From Dendrolimus kikuchii (taxonomy: Eukaryota > Arthropoda > Insecta > Lepidoptera > Lasiocampidae), in the NCBI GenBank assembly GCA_019925095.2, contig CM034398.1:5843001-5907000 (forward strand): a DNA stretch of 64,000 bases. Direction: 5' to 3'. A model generated the notes under the pieces. That model was not told the DNA's origin and did no database searches. It was given only the letters and a program-made list of their open reading frames with translations. This document shows positions 44,439 through 56,782 of this stretch, piece by piece (position 1 is the first letter of the stretch; every line of letters begins with the position of its first letter). The translations under genes were made by a program, and so were the position numbers.

Positions 44439-44907
44439 TTAGTATATTTCTGGTTTATTTCACTGGTATGTTTTGACACCAGCAGCTGTCGAACCAGTTA
44501 TATTTCACGTGATATCGTCCACTTAATAATATCGAGTAACCATGTATTGCTTAAAAGCTTCTGTCATACAATATGCAACAAGTCTAACAACATTTCCAAC
44601 GAGAATTTCGCTATCTTTCATTGTTGTATTTCAATATTAGGACCGCCTGGCTAGTTGAAAGTGGAAAGCTATAAATTCAATGGAACGAGAGCAAGTTTGT
44701 TATCTGCTTTCAAGTTCGATGCTAACAACAACATTAAGTTGCAATAGAAACTGTTGCCGAATAACTTTGAGAATGCAGTACTGCTTATTGTGGTCCACAG
44801 AGTGTTGTAGATCTTAATAAGCAACGTATCGTTGTTATTGTTAAGCATAAAGATTAATAAAATAGCCTTTTCATTGTCTATATTTGATAAGATTATAAAT
44901 ATTTAAT

Positions 44908-45160
44908 ATTGTCTTCCGTGATCACGACTACTGAAAAGTGGCCGAAACGTCGGAATAATAAAAATCAAATAAATTACATACATCCATAACTTCACGCCAG
45001 TTCCCTTGCGGGGTAGGCACGAACAACAGAGCGCCATTTAGGCTTATTCTTACACACCTCACTTGCTTCTTTGACATTCGTAACTCTTGTCATGCACGCT
45101 CGTCTCTTCTTAAGGCTCCCGCGCGTAAAACCGTCGAAACGCAATTTTATTCTGTAAACA
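44908..45160. mobile_element. FB element interrupted by LINE-R
   Basis: The left part 'ttccgtgatcacgactactg', 'ggccgaaacgtcggaataat' and the right part 'cgcgcgtaaaaccgtcgaaa' are the two sides of an FB right arm, separated by LINE-R copy 6 at 44977-45119. Confidence 0.8.
44977..45119 (-). mobile_element. LINE-R copy 6, inserted in FB without visible TSD
   Basis: Minus-strand C-terminus (RACMTRVTNVKEASEV ... ARELA stop) and a short (ATGT)n tail. The FB sequence stops at 'aaatta' and resumes at 'ccgcgc', with at most one or two shared bases and no duplication. Confidence 0.85.
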
Positions 45161-45983
45161 TCTGATTGTTCATAGTGTAAAATTTGCAAAAACTTCACCG
45201 ATTTCTTACTTAAGGCGACGATAAGAATACGAAGAAATATTCGAATACGCGGCGGCATCTGATTCTGTGGGGCATAAAAGCAACAAAAACATTGCGATTG
45301 ACAATATGCCTCATAACAGCAATGTCTCCGATACCTTTAGGATTGTATGGTTTAGATCTAGACTAGACACTAACCAAACTAGAAAATCGCTATACAACAA
45401 CAGCAACAAAAATTATTGTATACTCACAAGCATTGGGAAATTAAACAAATTGAAAACTTGTGCTTTCTCTTTTCTTTCGTATCTATTTCACCAGGCTAAG
45501 TCACAGCAACGCGCGGTTGGGTAAAATATTTAATAAAATAACATTTTTGTACTTTTTGGCAACTTTAGTATGGCTTATAATGACACTATGACGTACGGTG
45601 AATAAGTAACATACTAACTATACACCATGTATTTTTTTCATCTCTTTTCTAACACCAGACAATCAATACAATTGTGCTGTGAAGAATTTACAATTTCTAT
45701 TTTATAAAAAAAAAATCTTATTTATAACTAGTCGAATATTTGTAAAAGAAATTCTCTTTCAATATACACCGTTCGAAATAAAAAATAAACAACGATTTTA
45801 CAATAGTTTGCGCTCACCTCATTTACTACTTTGCTTTTTAAAGCTCTTGAAGATTTTATCTTATTAGCTTTGATTTATTGAGTTCTCTTAAAGTTTTTAG
45901 AATTGCTGAACGTCAAAATTATTCTAAAAGGACAGCATACTGGTACATATAATTATGTAGTCTGTTTTCAAATTTGTGTTTTT

Positions 45984-46772
45984 ATAAATCATGCCCGCGA
46001 CGTCGTCCGCGTAGAATTTGCTTTCAAAACCCTCCGATTTTGAAACATTCTTCATTGGTGCTCCGCTCCTATTAGTCTTAGCGTGATGATATATAGCATA
46101 TAGTCTTCCTTGTTAAATGGGCTGTCCAACACTGAGAGAATTTTTCAAATCAGACCAGTATTTCCTGAGATTAGCGCGTTCAATCAAACAATATTAGTAT
46201 ATTTGGCTACAACACTAATACTTACATTTTAAATATCGCGATGTATTTAAAATGAAACGTCCGAATTGAATAATTCAAAAAGTTCTAGAAAGGTATTGAA
46301 TTCGTCTTGAATACGGAGTAATTTATTATGATAAGGATTAATAATACCAAGGTACAAAATAAAGAGTTTTTGAAGCGCCGGCATTTTAATTATTTAAAAA
46401 ATAAAAGAAAACACTTATTGTGAGATAACTACAATAGTTAGACATATGGTTACGCAATATTATTTGTAGACAATTATATGTTCTGCAAAGTGGTAGTACA
46501 ATATTTTGTTCTATAATCAATAGTTTTCCCAGCGCACGCCGTGTATAAGGATTTTTTCGGGTCAGTTTTTTACACCTTGAGTTACATTATTGAACTTTTA
46601 GTAACGATCCCTAATTTTTTTGAAAATATAGTATAGCCTTATAGCCTTCCTCGATAAGTGTACTATTCAACACTGAAATAATTTTTCAAATCGGACCAGT
46701 GGTTCCTGAGATTAGCGCGTTTAAACATACAAACAAACAAACTCTTCAGCTTTATAATATTAGTATAGATTT
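45984..46772 (+). repeat. G repeat with internal unit, copy 1
   Basis: Begins 'catgcccgcgacgtcgtccg' and ends 'ttataatattagtatagat'. 45984-46528 matches 56783-57325, including a ~320-bp internal unit not present in the other G copies. The region 46530-46772 repeats the G 3' end. Non-coding. Confidence 0.8.
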
Positions 46773-47539
46773 CTTCTTGCTTAGGCACTGCGCTTTCTTC
46801 GAGTGTTTTAGGACCTTCACATCTATCAGCTAGTTTTTTATTCGACCCTATATAATAAAATGTTTTTCATCATTAGTGTCTAAACAAGTCTGTTCTGTTG
46901 TTTTTTCACTTTTCGGATAGTACACAAACTATATGTCTTGTACCTAGGCACGTTTGATATAATCGTTCTATGATCATAATCTTCATCATACGAGTTATTG
47001 TGTAAAAATCCGGTCGGTAATGCCCTAAGGTTTCTTTTAAAAATTGAATATATTTATGGTATATGCCGTACACGTAACATGAGTGGAAGTCGTGGGAAGG
47101 CGGATAGGTTGGTTAAAATAGAAATGAACAGACTGCCTACTTTGAAATGTGGATAGATGAGCTTCAATTTAGGCAGTGACTGGCCCAGAGGCACTTGTAA
47201 TTTGCTCTACATATTTTTAAATTGTACTCATCAAGTACCATGAGATTTAAATTTGTCAGAACGCTGGCTGATCAAGACAACAGATTTTTTTACATACTAA
47301 AGCTTTCTACGTGGCTTCATTTGTGTAAACTTTGAATCTGACTTCGCTGACTATTCTGGGTTATGGAATGAAAAGTATTTTCTGATTATCAAGAATAACT
47401 ATACACATAACAAATTTCATAAGATCATTCCCAAGACCGTTTCGTAGGACCAATCAAGAGTCGTAAACAAAATAATTTATCGCCGAGGTTTTACGTTTGA
47501 GCTACGACAATTGGACGTTTAAGCAGAACGTCCTAAATT

Positions 47540-47645
47540 TTCTTCGCAGTCGGCAATGTGTTCTTTCATATGTCCATAGGCGGCGGTGGCTGCTTTCCAC
47601 CAGTTAGGCCACCGGCCTGTTTGTCCTTCAGGCAATGAAAAAGCT
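47540..47645 (+). mobile_element. Jockey/J-SINE tail fragment
   Basis: 'cagtcggcaatgtgttc', 'gtccataggcggcggtgg', 'ggccaccggcctgtttgtcc', 'ttcaggcaatgaaaaag'. Resembles the jockey 3' end at 10840-11069 more than J-SINE ('ttcaggcaataaaa'). Confidence 0.65.
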
Positions 47646-47649
47646 TTCA

Positions 47650-49500
47650 TAATTATACAATGTATACCTAAATATAATTGTCACAGTCTATCTACGCTTG
47701 GTGTAGATTTAGGTATGGTTCTTATGAGAAAGGCAACTCGAGTTATTGACGCCAGATGAAAGCCGTCTTAAAATGTAATAAAACAGAACAGAAATTTACT
47801 AGGTTTCTAGTAAAGGATAGTCTTCAGTTACATCTTTAGATGTTACTTATGTTTATAAATCTATCTATGAGACTTTTGCTTTCGACTTTTAAAGTATCTA
47901 GTGCGTAAATCACTTTATCAAAACACACCACTATATTCATTGTTATAAACTAATAAACCCTTCCCTTAACCAGTTTACAATGTGACTCTGTAACATATGA
48001 TTATGTAAATAAACAGCATTTGCCAAATGTGCAGAAACTTGGTTCATCTTTGCCTCTCCTGTATGCAAAGCAAAGTTCACAATTGTCCCCATAGGCCATT
48101 CACGGGTTGTTGGCTCCAATAATGTCCTATATTCGGCCGCACCCTCAGGCCTTGTTAACTGGGGTGTTGTTTTAACTATGTTAATTTTAAAACTAACTAA
48201 ATAGTTATTACATGTTTGGTATGGTATAAATTAGGCGTAAAGGCGGGCTATACTTGATAGCAACCTATATTAAACAATCCAGCTAACATTTTATGATGAC
48301 TAATAAATAATGAGGCTTTTTTAATTTGCACGGGTTATCATAGCAAAGGTCAATGTATGCATGTGCATATTGTGCTAGAACACTTATGATGTTACTTCGA
48401 TTTGCAATAAAGCCAAAAACGATTCATTTCTGTCCTTCAATTATGATGAATCAACCACAGTGATCCATATAAAAATAAACTTGAATAATTCAATGTCATT
48501 CCTTCAATCAATACTGTCGTGTCCTTTTAATTCTGTGCCTTTCAACTAAATTGGTTCAATTTGGTTGATCCGTCTAATATCAGCATAATTCTCCCTCCGC
48601 TGGTCACTTGAGGATTGACAATACATTCATGTCTAAACATGGCATTCACGCCTCTTTCCGCGAAACCTTGCAACCTTTTAGCATTGACTTATACATAAAT
48701 TATACCCAAAAAAAATTGGATAATTACCGCTAGGTCTCGAGTTGTATTAATACTCGAAACACGTAGTAAGTGGTTTCGTCGGTTTTATTGCTATTACAAA
48801 GAAGAAAAATCTGGTACTAGTATTTTGTATTCTTCTCTTTATTTTAGTACGGCTTACAGATAAATTATAATTTTATTACTTAACAATTAGCCTCTTGTTT
48901 GTTTATAGTTAATTTGATTAGCTTATTTAAATACGCACAATATATTATTAGCTTCATCATTCAATAAATTTTATAATATCGCTTTTCTTAAACAACTCCA
49001 AACAAGAATATTAAGAATTCCAGTTCCAGTAACATTAATGGCTAATTCGAATTTGTTCGTTAGGTGCCACTAGCTAGTATTGATGCGTAATAATTTTCCA
49101 GCATAATTAGGTTCCATAGGAGTTAGAAGTTTATAAAGTTACGTTTCCTGCATGGTTATAAATATTCTTGGGCTACAAGAAACGTGATAACATCAGAATC
49201 TTTCAGCTTAGGGCAATTCTAATGCACAGACACAATTACGTTGACCCGCCGAAGCCACATTCCACGTGCCAACACCGTTGTTAATCGATCCAGATCTCGT
49301 TTCTTTATGTATTATCTTCTCTATACAATTACCGAGTAGTCGCTATGCTAAGCTTGCCATTGTATAACATTAAAGGCGATTCATAGGGAAATATCTATTT
49401 ATGAACACTGTTTCAGGAACAAAACCTACTGGTTTCTGAAACGTCTAAAACGCTTACGGCAAAATCTCCGAAGCATTTTTTCTGTAAATATCTATACGTG
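47650..49500. other. AT-rich; one SINE-C tail
   Basis: 48455-48598 ('aattcaatgtcattccttc', 'gtcgtgtccttttaattctg', 'ttgatccgtctaatatcag') is a SINE-C tail, third copy. Elsewhere no gene is supported. Confidence 0.55.
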
Positions 49501-49514
49501 ATTTTGCGTAGTAC

Positions 49515-49898
49515 ATACATACATACATAACTTCACGCCAGTTCCCTTGCGGGGTAGGCACGAACAACAGAGCGCCATTTAGGCTTATTCTTACACACCT
49601 CACTTGCTTCTTTGACATTCATAACTCTTGTCATGCACGCTCGTCTGTTCTTAAGGCTCCTGACATCACCCTCTGCTAGTACACGATCAATTTGATCATG
49701 GAAGGTGTGTCGTGGCCTTCCACGACTTCTGCATCCATCCACTTTTGCATTGTATATCTGTTTATTCATTCTTTCATCATGCATTCTTTCCACATGCCCG
49801 AACCACCGGAGCATTCCTTTCCTTACCTTCACTCCGACACTCTCTTTCAGACCAACTCTCTTTCTTACTTCGGTATTACGAAGTAAGAAAGAGAGAAG
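49515..49898 (-). mobile_element. LINE-R copy 7, longest, with 5' inversion and 11-bp TSD
   Basis: 99-codon C-terminal frame KVRKGMLRWFGHVERMHDER, YNAKVDGCRSRGRPRHTFHD, RSLKNRRACMTRVMNV ... ARELA, then stop and (ATGT)n. Flanked by ttgcgtagtac at 49504-49514 and 49899-49909. The 5' end carries a 17-bp inverted copy of itself (CTCTCTTTCTTACTTCG / CGAAGTAAGAAAGAGAG, 6-nt loop), as expected from twin priming. Confidence 0.93.
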
Positions 49899-50105
49899 TT
49901 GCGTAGTACTTAGTTTAATATTGTAAAAAATTGAAACATCTGAATTGCACTTTCATTCATACTATATTCTGAATGTGGAAGTAACTGTTTGTTATCTTTC
50001 ACGAATAAGCAACTGAACAGATTTTAATGGAATTTGGCACGGAGATAAATATTATATGTTGGAACACATAGACTACCTTTTACTCAAAAAAAAAAGAATC
50101 TTACA

Positions 50106-50379
50106 GGAGTTTTTGGCGGGAACTGTAAGGGCACGTTGTGCTGTGCAGCTTTATTTTCTAAAAATGTGTAAAATTACTCAAAAAGGAACAATAGTTGTAG
50201 GATATTGATAGTTTTTAAGTAGTAATTATGTGTTTTGCCGAGAAATGTGAATTATATAGCCAAATATGGCCTTTCGAGTTTTCACAAGAACTCCGTTGAA
50301 TAACGTCGATTGTAGCCTACAATACAACGGCGTCTGGCTTAATGGCCTAGTTGCCAAGCCTTAAACTTAAAAATTAAAA
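50106..50379 (+). mobile_element. Unclassified retroposon, second copy
   Basis: Starts GGAGTTTTTGGCGGGAACTG and ends 'taaacttaaaaattaaaa', matching 22503-22827 with a ~50-bp internal difference. Flanks aaagaatcttaca (50093-50105) and aaagaatacttaca (50380-50393) are an imperfect target duplication. Confidence 0.8.
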
Positions 50380-50399
50380 AAAGAATACTTACACAAAGA

Positions 50400-52910
50400 A
50401 ATAGAGATAAAAATCGGTATGAGTAATTCATATGTCCTCGAGCTAGAGACATAAAATTATTGTATTTAGGTTTTTGGTGAAAAATAAAAAAAAATGTGTT
50501 TCATAGTTTTTGTAACATCTCTTACGGAAGGGGTAACTAACGTAGGGGGTTTAAATTACGAGGAGGTCGGTTAAGTAAGTGTTCAATTTTAAAAGTAGAA
50601 ATATACTAAAATAATGGATGTTTGTTCTGACTATAAGGTCCATGTAATATCCAAACAACCTCACTTCTGTGTGTATAATATTGGTATGAATGTTTATGAT
50701 TTGTTCTTACTTTCTTATTAGAGCACATTCTATGATGAAAACGTAATGAAATATGGTAATCACTTCCATCTGGCAGCGCTATTTACGCCCTCGGGTCAAA
50801 CCCGCTTAGGTACTTACCAACTTTTGTATTATACCTCTTTTGTCAACATTTCACCTCGAAGAAAAAAGGTCGGCCAGTTCCTAAGTGACACTCCCGTAGT
50901 GTAAAGAAGTGTGAGACACCAGAAAAGCTTAGCAGTAGTGTCAACTAAATTTAGTAAAATTTTCAAATTTATAAATGAAACTCCATTGTGCTTGAAAAAT
51001 GCTTTTATGTTAATATAAAATTAATTCAACATTTAGACGAGAAAGCTGTTCATAAATAATGATATTTCAAGTAGACGCCAAAAATCAAGCCCCGTCTTTA
51101 CTCCGGCATGGATAAGTTAACTATAAAACTCAAAGTAAACAAACAGATACCAAATCTAAAAGCTAAATGCTTCCCTGACTTTTCCAGCCGCACTAAAAAT
51201 ACACCACCAATATTGTTAGGTAACTTCACCGACCGTATCAAGTCTCACCTTTCCTTTCACCACAAACAAATGTTTACAAAAGTAATGCCACGGAACTCTA
51301 TTGTATATTTTACTTGAGTTTTATGGCTAACTATAGATGGCTCTGACGTTGTCCAGACGCAGCAACTTTGGTAATAACTTTCGGTATTTTAATTCGATGG
51401 TGTGTGAAGAGTAGGTCCAATCGTGCGGTTACGAGCCTATAAGGCCGCTTTCTGATAGGTCGGTATACGTAGATCTTTTGTGTTATGCGTGGTACCGAAA
51501 GCTTACCAACGGACACCTGTATTTCTATGGTCGTTTCCTGATTCGCCCGCCTGTGCGGAATGGGATATAGGTGTGTGGTAAGTTTTCGGTGGCGCGTAAA
51601 CCGACATACCGATTCCACACCGCTGTTGCACCGACAAATCAGAAAGTACCCTAAGCGCAGCACTAAAAAATTGCCGTTCGACTGTGTGTGTTACATGTTA
51701 TTTCTTCTTCTTTTTAAATAAGTCTCCGCACGATTCGTGTATCTAGACACTGTCAAATATCTATGAATATTCATCTTTTATAATAATGTTCAAACAAAAG
51801 CCCCAGACGAATTGTAGCCCACTTTTAATCAATATTATATTTTTATAAATAGAGTAATAAACACATATTGCGGGTTTGTTACGAAAATTTAAATAATGGA
51901 CACTTAGTGTGTTCTGTTTCTGAGTGCAAATCGGCCATGCCGATACATCAATGTCAGACCAGTTGATAGATACCTAACCACTGCGCCAACCGTTTCGTCA
52001 AATATAAATAGCAGTCGCACAAAATATCCTTTGTCGGACCTTTTAATGAAAACGACAAACATTCCGCAATTGCGTATCAAAAGCGTCTCATCCAATTTGT
52101 GTATATGACAGACACAGTTGCGTCAAATAAGGCGCAATACTTGTTATGAGGGCACACATCTTAACCTCTATTGCGAGAGGCTGAATGGCCTACCGCATTG
52201 ATGAACGTTGTCAGGAAACCCTGTTTGTTGTTTAACTTTCTTTCGAAATATAAGTCCGGTTGGACCAAGAGATAGATGTATTTATTATATTAGGTCTGTT
52301 CTTAGCGATTTGCACTGGTCTCATAAAAATTACAGAAATAAACTTAAATGTGAGCTTATTAATTTTTCCATATAAATTACAGGACATAAAAATCTGATAT
52401 TAGAATATAAACACATACATACATTGCTAAAGGCCATATGTTTTGGGGGAAAAATGCATTCAGATTAGATAAAATGCGCCTAGGCTTCTGTTTTTAGATA
52501 TATTTAATTTATTTACACAATATTTTGGAGCAAATAATATATTTCAAGTGTTTAAAAATGTTATCGAAGTCATCAAAAAATTGCTAAATAAAAGAAAATA
52601 AATGATTTCTGTTAGTATAGCTACTCCCCTTATAGCTTGATAGCAAGTTGCCTTAAGAACTCCCACGATTTCCTACTTACTCCATACCATAACCAATTCA
52701 GACCAACTATTATAAGTCGCATTTGGACGGTTTCGTCCAATTCCCGAGGGTGGCATTTCCTATTTTAGATCCCCGACTTGTCCTGTTTTGTTAATTGACC
52801 AGCCACTTGCGTCGTGACTTGACCCACAAGTATAAGTTTTGCTCCTTTATTACATGGTAGTTGTTATGCTATTTTAGGCATGTGTACTTGTGTATAATTT
52901 CATGCAACTT
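50400..52910. other. Mostly AT-rich; a CpG-richer patch at 51320-51660
   Basis: The patch has a 110-codon minus-strand frame (51663-51331) with no recognisable domain. It is more likely a decayed repeat or regulatory DNA than a gene. 50760-50960 is also somewhat GC-richer. No splice-bounded exon with known homology. Confidence 0.45.
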
Positions 52911-52916
52911 ATTCGT

Positions 52917-53103
52917 GGCAGCTTAGTGACTGACTAACGTACTCGCATTTCAAATAATGTGGTTTCCAATCCTGGCTGAGCAGCATTCACCAGTTATACA
53001 ATTTTGTGGCCCAATATGCATATTTTTACAATCATTACGAGCTGACTATGAAAGATAACATTGTTAATGAAAACTGCACATAAGGATAAGAGATGTGGTA
53101 AAA
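52917..53103 (+). mobile_element. SINE-A, diverged copy
   Basis: 'cagcttagtgactgactaac' and 'tttccaatcctggctgag' stand for boxes A and B. Then 'ggcccaatatgcatatt', 'ttacaatcattacgagctg', 'ataagagatgtgg' follow SINE-A at 10496 block by block. The tail is lost. Confidence 0.65.
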
Positions 53104-53338
53104 TGACCTTTTCTATAAAAACGGAAAATCCCGAGTCCAACAGCAAAACATTATGTACTAATGTTATTAACATATTTTGAGCTGATATCTTAGACAGCCG
53201 GCAACTAGAAAACTAACGAAACTTTGCCTAAGTATTACTTTTCTTTAAATCTTACTTGGGTTCGATATTATTGTGTTGTAATAGCATATTCTGTGACTAA
53301 TGAGAAAATTCTCGTGCCAATAACCTGTTTTATTATTA

Positions 53339-53590
53339 CTAGTGGTCGCCCAGTAGTCGAAATTTGACCATAATTAATGTAAATTATAAGTTTGAACATT
53401 ATTAAGGTTCTGTTGTCAAAGACATAATCCCAGATTTCGCCAAGGCTACACTGTTAATTTGAATTTAACAATAAACGAAACAGTATATATGCTGCGTGTG
53501 TGTCAAATACATTCTGCACTCCTTGTCTATAGAAACTCTTAAGAGTGCGAAATTTCATACTCCGCCGTCCGCGCAATTTCCGTAATATAA
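53339..53590 (+). repeat. V repeat, copy 3
   Basis: 'agtggtcgcccagtagtcg', 'tttgaacattattaagg', 'cagatttcgccaaggc', 'ttctgcactccttgtc', 'ccgccgtccgcgcaattt'. Same layout as 17098-17400. Confidence 0.8.
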
Positions 53591-53599
53591 TGATTATCA

Positions 53600-54180
53600 A
53601 ATCGTTACATTTAAAAATTGAACACCGAAGAAACACCTGATTAGTTTATTTGCATTCGAAATAATTTCCGTAAGGCTGCGAAGCCTTCGTCCGATAAGCA
53701 CTGGTTTTAAGTTCATTGACATCGACCGTCGTGTTGTCCATGAGTTTAATACATTCGTTCGTGAGTCTTTATCTAGATAATCTGTCAGATTCAACATACA
53801 GCAGATCATCGTATTTGCTAATTCGAATTTTATCATAATCAAAAAAGTTGTGTTGTATGAAAATTTTATATGGTAACTTTTTAAAAACATGATATAAAAA
53901 TCTCATAATAATAATACATAATAACTTCATTACCAAATTTTAATTTCTGCAAGACTTAGTTTTCAAATCATAGCAAAATAATCTGGTCGGTTCTACGGAT
54001 GTAATGCAGAAACCAATAAATTACAAGGATACAATGTCACTTTCATATTTATGAAAATCCATATTAACAGTATGGATTTTAGATATTTTTTTTCTATTAT
54101 TATAACCTATTATTAGTGTAGTGACGTTAAGGCCAGTCCGGAGTCGGTCGCACGATCATAGCGAAAATGGATATATAAGC
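53600..54180. other. No recognised gene
   Basis: A 97-codon minus-strand frame (53890-53597) has no known homology. AT-rich. Confidence 0.4.
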
Positions 54181-54190
54181 CACATTTAAA

Positions 54191-54435
54191 TAATAATAAT
54201 AATAATCGGCAGACAAACACACATATTGTATATTCCCAAATTAAGCAAGTTACGCTTGTGTTATGGGTAATATACAACGGACTTCTCTGGGGCCGATCCC
54301 AGACACCCAGACCATAGTAAATAACAGAGAAAATACGTTTCCGCAATTTACTATACCAGGAATCGAACCCGGAGCCTCTACGTTGCAGTGAGATAGGCCG
54401 GCAAGGCTTAGCCCGCTCAACCACAGAGGCCGTCG
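54191..54435 (-). mobile_element. SINE-D, full-length tRNA-derived SINE
   Basis: On the minus strand: the tRNA-like head 'ctctgtggttgagcgggc' and box B GGTTCGATTCCTGG, the body 'ggtctgggtgtctgggatcg', 'cccataacacaagcgtaact', and a tail of (ATT)n. A 7-bp atttaaa lies on both sides (54184-54190, 54436-54442). Non-coding; Pol III type. Confidence 0.85.
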
Positions 54436-54444
54436 ATTTAAAGC

Positions 54445-56110
54445 ACACGATACGACACTAGAAAATCAAAGTTTAAGGCCTCATCTCACTATACGGCTAT
54501 CCATAGTCCTATCAGTTGTCCGGCCACTGCTACCGCAGCATGCGGTTGAGTAGGTACCAGCCATATACTGAACTGCATAAAAATATTACTATTGTATTAT
54601 TATTGTAACTTGAAACAACTCTGGAAAAATAAATATTGTGTTGCAACATTGGTAGATAAGCATTGAGGCAACACATAAAATACCCAGGATAGGCAGGTAA
54701 GGTTGACATTTGGCTGTAGGCGCATTTTAGTCACGTACGATGACATTATTTGCAACATCGTCGCGTGCATTCTTTGGATTATGTTTTACAAACAAAATTA
54801 GGCTCTTTACTCACTGTCCAAGGTATCTAATCTTATAACTCAAGATTTTGTTACCTTTGCATTTTAGTTTTTCGGTTATATGGTTTTAATCTGAACATTT
54901 GATAAACAAATTATTTATTATGAAGGATTACGACTATATTTCCACTGCGAGGCTAAAAAATGTTTAGCTATAGTAGTTTTAAATCTAAACCTTTAATTAG
55001 TTGATATAGACACAAAAACAACAAACATTTCTGTAATTGATTGAAGTTACTTACATCTAAACAAACATCTAAGTTTCAAATTAAATTAAATGAATTCTTA
55101 AAGCTGATATAACACGGTTCAATGTAATTCATTAATTTTGCTTTCAAGACGCAGAAATGATAGGGCAATTACGACATTGAATTGCATGATTCAATTTTAT
55201 GTTTACATGAATCACTGGTTGCTTCATCCAAATTAAAAGTCAGAACCGTGTAATATCACTTTAACTCCTAAAGAAATATTGAATTTTAATTTCCAAAATA
55301 TTCTCTTCATTCTACTGCTTCCTAAATTTTTCGTAAACAAACGTAATGTTGGGATTATCTCAATTATCATAATTATCTTTCCCATTCATACAATGCCTCT
55401 CGGTTTCCCCTTATTGTGTTCTTGAAAGTTACGAGAGCACTCAAATTACATTTTAGCATTTTCACGAGAAAATGTACGGAGTTCATTTTCTTTTACATAG
55501 CGGCCTTTATACTAGAGAAATACCGTCTGAATTACATATTAGTTAATGCATACCAATTTTCTTTATATACATAGGCAATCAAGTACGCAAAGATTACTAG
55601 ATCAGGAGATTGAGTAGGTAGTCAGCAGGTATTTGCACGGTCGATAGCATTAAAAAGGGTGGAAACTCAGTGTCTTGGCATTGACGTCCTTCGGATTTCG
55701 TCGAATCGTGGCCAGGTAAAAACTCCTTTTCATCAAATAAGCTAAGGATGCATTCTCAATTCTCAGTTAGCCTGCCTAACGTGAGAAGATTCTAATTAGG
55801 TACTTACGCCATAGGATCCGTATGTGGGAAATCTTTCATTACTCGATGAGGCCCGCATGAAAGGTGCTGAAGATCTTGTACCGCATGTCTGGTAGTGCAA
55901 TTATTTCTAAAGGATGGCACTAAACAGACATGCACGAGTCTGCACTAACCGGTGAATTTCACCGGTCGTTACGTTTGCGGGGGAAATCAGCAGGCGGTAG
56001 TTATTATATCACCCGTAAGGACCCTCGTTTACTGTAAATCGATCAAACTTTATATATTATAATACCATTATAGACTTGTATTTGGTTGATTGAAATACTT
56101 ATTCTTGAAC
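54445..56110. other. AT-rich, no recognised gene
   Basis: No ORF, tRNA or repeat that I can support, apart from short A/T tracts and an isolated 'aaggtattt'-type low-complexity pattern. Confidence 0.5.
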
Positions 56111-56125
56111 GTTTTCTTTATAACA

Positions 56126-56474
56126 TACATACATAACTTCACTCCAGTTCCCTTGCGGGGTAGGCACGAACAACAGAGCGCCATTTAGGCCTATTCTTAC
56201 ACACCTCACTTGCTTCTTTGACATTCATAACTCTTGTCATGCACGCTCGTCTGGTCTTAAGGCTCCTGAAATCACCCTCTGCTAGTACACGATCAATTTG
56301 ATCATGGAAGGTGGGTCGTGGCATTCCACGACTTCTGCATCCATCCACTTTTGCATTGTATATCTGTTCAGTCATTCTTTCATCGTGCATTCTTTCCACA
56401 TGCCCGAACCATCGGAGCATTCCTTCCCTTACCTTCACCCCGACACTTTCTTTCAGACCAACTCTCTTTCATAC
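56126..56474 (-). mobile_element. LINE-R copy 8, 12-bp TSD
   Basis: KVREGMLRWFGHVERMHDER, YNAKVDGCRSRGMPRPTFHD ... ARELE, stop and (ATGT)n. Flanked by ttctttataaca at 56114-56125 and 56475-56486. Its 5' end lies within a few bases of that of copy 7, without the inversion. Confidence 0.93.
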
Positions 56475-56782
56475 TTCTTTATAACACAGTAGAAATACGT
56501 AAAAACTTATTTGTTATTATTATTGCCTGCCATTCAATTTCCTATATTGACATCAAATGATAAAAAGTACTTCCAGCTAGCTATTAAGTTACCAACTTAT
56601 AGACATGGCCGCAAAAAGCAGCTGCCTTTATATTTGAAGGTTTTTGTGCCTCGAATGATTTATAGAAGCAAATGCTTTGTGTTGCTGATAGTACAGCTAT
56701 AGCTTTTTGTAGTCGTGCATTGACCTTTACAAAGGGTTAAGGTGTTAATTTCGTATATAAATTTTACTTTATATATTATAAA

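Noticed and set aside
47070..47200. Another LINE C-terminal remnant ('ggaagtcgtgggaaggcgg')
   Set aside because: Similarity too short and no conserved block could be followed.
49692..49926. Three overlapping plus-strand frames rich in His, Ser and Pro
   Set aside because: Antisense shadows of LINE-R copy 7. The same shadow recurs opposite copy 8 at 56298-56560.
51331..51663. 110-codon minus-strand frame as a host gene
   Set aside because: No recognisable domain, no splice or promoter support; arginine-rich composition typical of a chance frame in CpG-richer DNA.
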